Part shown: one piece after another, positions 40,552 through 43,479 of the stretch
Numbering within the stretch: position 1 is the stretch's first letter
Layout of the letters: the number at the start of each line of letters is the position of its first letter
Source: Streptomyces olivochromogenes
GTDB lineage: Bacteria > Actinomycetota > Actinomycetes > Streptomycetales > Streptomycetaceae
Direction: 5' to 3'
NCBI RefSeq assembly: GCF_021538895.1
Contig: NZ_JADDRL010000081.1
Span: forward strand, 1 to 43,479
Length of the DNA stretch: 43,479 nt
The notes under the pieces: model-generated
What the model saw: only the letters and a program-made list of their open reading frames with translations
Told to the model about the DNA's origin: nothing
Databases searched by the model: none
Translations under genes and position numbers: made by a program

Positions 40552-40573
40552 CCGCGCCTTGTGATTGTCTGAC
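40540..40573 (+). repeat. 13-bp direct repeat across the manA stop codon
   Basis: GTGATTGTCTGAC occurs at 40540-40552, where it encodes the last Val-Ile-Val and the stop, and again at 40561-40573, exactly 21 bases on. The copy reproduces the stop, so a short tandem duplication at the gene end is likely. It has no obvious function. Confidence 0.7.
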
Positions 40574-40709
40574 TGGGCTTGTGGATACCTGAAGCGGCGT
40601 CGCCGGGAAGGGCTGCAACAATGGCCCACCGGCAAAGGGCGGGCAAAGCCGAAGGCGCGGGCCCGGTCGGCGGCGTAGACGGATGTAGGCGAAGGGACAA
40701 CGCGGACAC

Positions 40710-41690
40710 ATGAGCGCGTCAGGCGGCACCAGGGCGATCGTGGCGGCACTCGGCGCCAACCTCGCGATCGCGGCATCGAAGTTCGTGGCGTTCGCGTTCA
40801 GCGGTTCGTCGTCGATGCTCGCCGAGGGCGTCCACTCGGTCGCCGACTCCGGCAACCAGTTCCTGCTGCTCGTCGGCGGCAAGAAGGCCGAACGCGAGGC
40901 GACCCCGCAGCACCCCTTCGGCTACGGCCGCGAGCGCTACATCTACGCCTTCCTCGTCTCGATCGTCCTCTTCTCGGTCGGCGGCATGTTCGCCATCTAC
41001 GAGGGCTACGAGAAGATCAGCCACCCGCACGACATCGAGCACTGGTACTGGCCCGTGGGCGTCCTCGTCTTCGCGATCATCGCCGAGGGCTTCTCCTTCC
41101 GCACCGCCATAAAGGAATCCAACGAGCTGCGCGGCAAGCTCTCTTGGGCACAGTTCATCCGCCGCGCCAAGGCCCCCGAGCTGCCGGTCGTCCTCCTGGA
41201 GGACTTCGGCGCGCTGATCGGTCTGGTCCTCGCCCTCGGCGGCGTCGGCCTGTCCCTGCTCACCGGCGACGGCGTCTGGGACGGCATCGGCACCGTCTGC
41301 ATCGGTGTCCTGCTCGTCGCGATCGCCCTCGTCCTCGCCGCCGAGACCAAGTCGCTGCTGCTCGGCGAGGCCGCCGGCCTCGACGTCGTCAAGCAGATCG
41401 AGGCCGCCATGGTCGACGGCGAGACCGTCACCCGCCTCATCCACATGCGCACGCTCCACCTCGGCCCGGAGGAGCTGCTGATCGCCGCCAAGGTCGCCGT
41501 CCGGCACGACGACACGGCCGCCCAGGTCGCCAAGGCCATCAACGCCGCCGAGGCCCGCATCCGCGCCGCCGTCCCGATCGCCCGCGTGATCTACCTCGAA
41601 CCGGACATCTACAGCGAGGCCGAGGCCGCCAAGGGCCCGGACCCGGCGGCCACCCCGGGCGGCCCGACGCCGCACCCGGCCGGACACTGA
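40710..41690 (+). CDS. Cation diffusion facilitator (CDF) transporter
   Basis: A 326-residue CDF-type efflux protein with about six membrane segments. Segment II carries the metal site region MLAEGVHSVADSGNQ (H-x3-D), the loop after it has the QHPFGYGRERYIYAF signature, and segment V carries LLEDFGALIGLVLAL with Asp in place of the usual His-x3-Asp pair, matching the Mn/Fe/other-metal CDF group rather than canonical zinc exporters. The C-terminal ~95 residues form the cytoplasmic ferredoxin-like domain (ETVTRLIHMRTLHLGPEELLIAAK, split) with a Pro/Gly-rich tail. The ATG at 40710 precedes the first helix. The metal exported cannot be assigned from these motifs. Confidence 0.92.
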   Translation: MSASGGTRAIVAALGANLAIAASKFVAFAFSGSSSMLAEGVHSVADSGNQFLLLVGGKKAEREATPQHPFGYGRERYIYAFLVSIVLFSVGGMFAIYEGYEKISHPHDIEHWYWPVGVLVFAIIAEGFSFRTAIKESNELRGKLSWAQFIRRAKAPELPVVLLEDFGALIGLVLALGGVGLSLLTGDGVWDGIGTVCIGVLLVAIALVLAAETKSLLLGEAAGLDVVKQIEAAMVDGETVTRLIHMRTLHLGPEELLIAAKVAVRHDDTAAQVAKAINAAEARIRAAVPIARVIYLEPDIYSEAEAAKGPDPAATPGGPTPHPAGH

Positions 41691-41715
41691 GTCCGTCACC
41701 GACCCCAGTCACGCC

Positions 41716-41750
41716 CGTGGGGCCCGCCGAGCGAATCGGCGGGCCCCACG
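41716..41750. terminator. Perfect 15-bp bidirectional terminator
   Basis: Arms 41716-41730 and 41736-41750, five-base loop GCGAA. It lies between the convergent CDF and signal peptidase genes and is followed by a pyrimidine-rich stretch (GTTCTCGTCTTCC). Confidence 0.85.
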
Positions 41751-41765
41751 GCCGTTCTCGTCTTC

Positions 41766-42440
41766 CTAGTGAACCGGCCACGGCGAGGGCGGCGCCTGCA
41801 CGGCCTTCCGCCGCCGCACGGCCCACGCCCCGATCCCCAGCCCGATACCGACCAGGACCAGGACGCCCCCGAGAACCAGCGCCGCACCGAGCAGCGCGGG
41901 CGTCCTGCGGTCGTCCGTCACGCGGCCCTGCACCGCGTCCACGGACACCGTGCCGCCGTGGTCGGTCGCGTGGAAACGCGAGTCATTGGAGTTCGCGCGG
42001 TAATCGCCCAGCAGGAACAGCCGCCCCTTTGGGACCTTCACGTCGTACGACTGGTGCGCGCCGTCGGCGTCACCGCCGTACACGTACGGCTCCTCGATCG
42101 GCTTCCCGTTCACCGTCACCCGCTGTTGCGTGCCCACGGTCGTACAGCACGCGACGCGGTCCCCGCCCACACCGATGACCCGCTTCATCAGGATCCCGTC
42201 GAACCCGTAGGACTCCGGCGGCGTGAACATCACGACGTCGCCGCGCCGCACCTCGCTCCCGTCGACGTGCTCCCAGATGATCCGGTCACCCGTGTCGTAC
42301 GTCGGCCGCATGCTGCTGCCCGACATGGTGGAGGCCCCGTACGCCGACCGCAGGTGAGCGAAGGTGCCGATCGCCAGCAACAACCCCAGCAGCCCCACCA
42401 CGAGTGCCGAGACTCCGAGTCCCCGTCCCTTGCCCGCCAT
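41766..42440 (-). CDS. Signal peptidase I (type I leader peptidase)
   Basis: A 224-residue membrane serine protease that cleaves Sec/Tat signal peptides outside the membrane. It has an N-terminal membrane helix (about 9-29), the catalytic Ser43 in SGSSMRPT, box C-like RGDVVMF, the catalytic Lys86 in ILMKRVIGVGGD, and the GDYRANSNDSR box E. A second helix near the C-terminus (about 185-208), followed by a basic end, is seen in several Streptomyces signal peptidases. The ATG at 42440 has GGGGAGGA five bases upstream. It is divergent from ahcY. Streptomyces has several signal peptidases; this one is not in the usual cluster with rplS and rnhB (from memory), so it is an accessory copy. Confidence 0.92.
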   Translation of the reverse strand: MAGKGRGLGVSALVVGLLGLLLAIGTFAHLRSAYGASTMSGSSMRPTYDTGDRIIWEHVDGSEVRRGDVVMFTPPESYGFDGILMKRVIGVGGDRVACCTTVGTQQRVTVNGKPIEEPYVYGGDADGAHQSYDVKVPKGRLFLLGDYRANSNDSRFHATDHGGTVSVDAVQGRVTDDRRTPALLGAALVLGGVLVLVGIGLGIGAWAVRRRKAVQAPPSPWPVH

Positions 42441-42822
42441 CCGATCCTCCCCTTGCGGCCCATCCGCGGCGCGCGAGGATATCGGGCCACTGTGAACTAC
42501 CTGTGCACACCCGTCACTCCAACCTCAGAAGCGACCCCAGGTGGCCCGTCTCGGCTCCCGGTCACACACCGTGATCGGCGTGATGTGTTCGCTGCCGGAC
42601 TGGGGACCGCGGGGGCCCGCGGTGTAGCTTGGGACGGAGCCAGACGTCGCTGCTGATGGCGGTCGGGCGGTCCCACAGCGGACCGTCCGAGGGAGAGAGG
42701 GCCTCCGACGGACTGCGCTGCGCGTACGTGGGCATGCCTGTGCCCTCTTTTCGGGCACCCCTGTCCGCCGCCGCGCAGACCAGCCGTACCCACCTCGACC
42801 CCATCCCGAGGAGCAGCTCGCA
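42441..42822. other. 382-base divergent region upstream of ahcY
   Basis: No gene was found here. It contains the likely ahcY promoter (TAGCTT at 42625-42630, with an 18-bp palindrome before it) and a long presumed leader of about 185 bases. The leader has a hairpin GTGCCC-TCTTTTC-GGGCAC (42740-42758) and a possible imperfect one at about 42685-42720 (CCGTCCGAGG with CCTCCGACGG). Confidence 0.5.
42606..42630 (+). promoter_or_regulatory. Palindrome at the putative ahcY promoter
   Basis: ACCGCGGG (42606-42613), two G, CCCGCGGT (42616-42623) form a perfect 18-bp inverted repeat. TAGCTT at 42625-42630 directly follows and resembles a -10. The palindrome would occupy the spacer between -35 and -10, where a repressor could block transcription. 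The regulator is not known. Confidence 0.45.
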
Positions 42823-43479
42823 ATGACGACTGTCGACAACCGACAGGACTTCAAGGTCGCCGACCTCTCCCTGGCCGCGTTCGGCCGCAAGGAGATCACC
42901 CTCGCCGAGCACGAGATGCCGGGCCTCATGGCGATCCGCAAGGAATACGCCGAGGCTCAGCCCCTCGCCGGCGCCCGTGTCACCGGCTCCCTGCACATGA
43001 CCGTGCAGACCGCCGTCCTCATCGAGACCCTGGTCGCCCTGGGCGCCCGGGTCCGCTGGGCCTCCTGCAACATCTTCTCCACCCAGGACCACGCGGCCGC
43101 CGCCATCGCCGCCGCCGGGATCCCGGTCTTCGCCTGGAAGGGCGAGACCCTGGAGGAGTACTGGTGGTGCACCGAGCAGGCGCTGACCTGGGCGGACAGC
43201 CCCACGGGCGGTCCGAACATGATCCTGGACGACGGGGGTGACGCCACCCTCCTCGTCCACAAGGGCGTCGAGTACGAGAAGGACGGCAAGGTCCCCGGCC
43301 TGGAGACCGCCGAGTCCGACGAGCACCGCGTCATCCTCCAGCTCCTGCACCGCACCCTGGGCGAGAACCCCCAGAAGTGGACCCAGCTGGCCTCGGAGAT
43401 CCGCGGTGTCACCGAGGAGACCACGACGGGCGTGCACCGTCTGTACGAGATGCAGCGCGACGGCGTGCTCCTCTTCCCC
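42823..43479 (+). CDS. ahcY: S-adenosylhomocysteine hydrolase (5' part, truncated by window end)
   Basis: The first 219 codons of SAH hydrolase, which splits SAH to adenosine and homocysteine and so relieves product inhibition of methyltransferases. Visible family motifs are GSLHMTVQTAVLIETL and the substrate-binding CNIFSTQDHAAAAI, with YWWCTEQALTW and MILDDGGDATLLVHKG following, then the start of the insertion typical of the actinobacterial form. The NAD-binding domain and the catalytic end lie beyond the window. The ATG at 42823 has GAGGAG eight bases upstream. The 5' leader is long, and a palindrome overlaps the promoter. The reading frame is open to the end. Confidence 0.96.
   Translation, partial: MTTVDNRQDFKVADLSLAAFGRKEITLAEHEMPGLMAIRKEYAEAQPLAGARVTGSLHMTVQTAVLIETLVALGARVRWASCNIFSTQDHAAAAIAAAGIPVFAWKGETLEEYWWCTEQALTWADSPTGGPNMILDDGGDATLLVHKGVEYEKDGKVPGLETAESDEHRVILQLLHRTLGENPQKWTQLASEIRGVTEETTTGVHRLYEMQRDGVLLFP

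Noticed and set aside
42780..42822. An SAH riboswitch before ahcY (GAGGAGCAGCTCGCA resembles part of the aptamer)
   Set aside because: Other conserved aptamer segments and the pseudoknot partner could not be found; GAGGAG is simply the ribosome site.

Overview
The window is about 72% GC (estimated by eye), with strong G/C third-codon bias, many GTG starts and GTGA/ATGA gene overlaps. Its gene content (WhiB, F420 genes, six LytR-CpsA-Psr proteins, DUF3499, DUF5719, TIGR03089) is that of a Streptomyces chromosome core region. From memory, the order matches the S. coelicolor stretch from ahcY through manA, manB, whiB and fbiAB to purEK; I could not check this by alignment.

Layout. 0.2-3.7 kb: GtrA membrane protein, divergent from a purK-purE-M19 dipeptidase operon with overlapping genes. 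3.8-5.5 kb: a perfect terminator, a frameshifted second M19 dipeptidase, a VOC remnant, an intact VOC protein, and a divergent CGNR zinc-finger gene whose intergenic region carries repeated GGTAAC/GTTACC sites. 5.6-9.7 kb: UDP-glucose dehydrogenase, acyl-CoA dehydrogenase, a Cys/Met-rich copper-storage-like protein and a methyltransferase. 9.7-22 kb: six LCP genes with a hotdog thioesterase and an ExoA-like glycosyltransferase among them; this part also holds a 191-bp MITE-like element whose end contains an LCP stop codon, and a ten-unit, ~57-bp minisatellite. 22-29 kb: a TIGR03089 protein, GDP-mannose pyrophosphorylase (manC), an AlkA-type glycosylase, the F420 pair fbiA-fbiB, and a cysteine dioxygenase with a possible Cys-containing leader peptide. 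29-35 kb: whiB with a readable promoter, a ~1220-residue glycosyltransferase/membrane protein overlapping a secreted DUF5719 gene, and a zincin-fold protein with a degenerate HExxH. 35.7-41.7 kb: DUF3499, manB, a Trm112-like protein, a SIS-domain protein, manA and a cation-efflux protein. 41.7-43.5 kb: a signal peptidase I and the 5' part of ahcY.

The common theme is the cell envelope. ManA, ManB and ManC form a complete fructose-6-phosphate to GDP-mannose route. Ugd supplies UDP-glucuronate. Two GT2 enzymes and GtrA suggest polymer or lipid-linked sugar assembly, and six LCP proteins could attach glycopolymers to peptidoglycan. WhiB beside the giant GT2/DUF5719 pair hints at developmental control. 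Housekeeping genes (purEK, ahcY, fbiAB) are interspersed. Function calls rest on motif reading, not on database searches.
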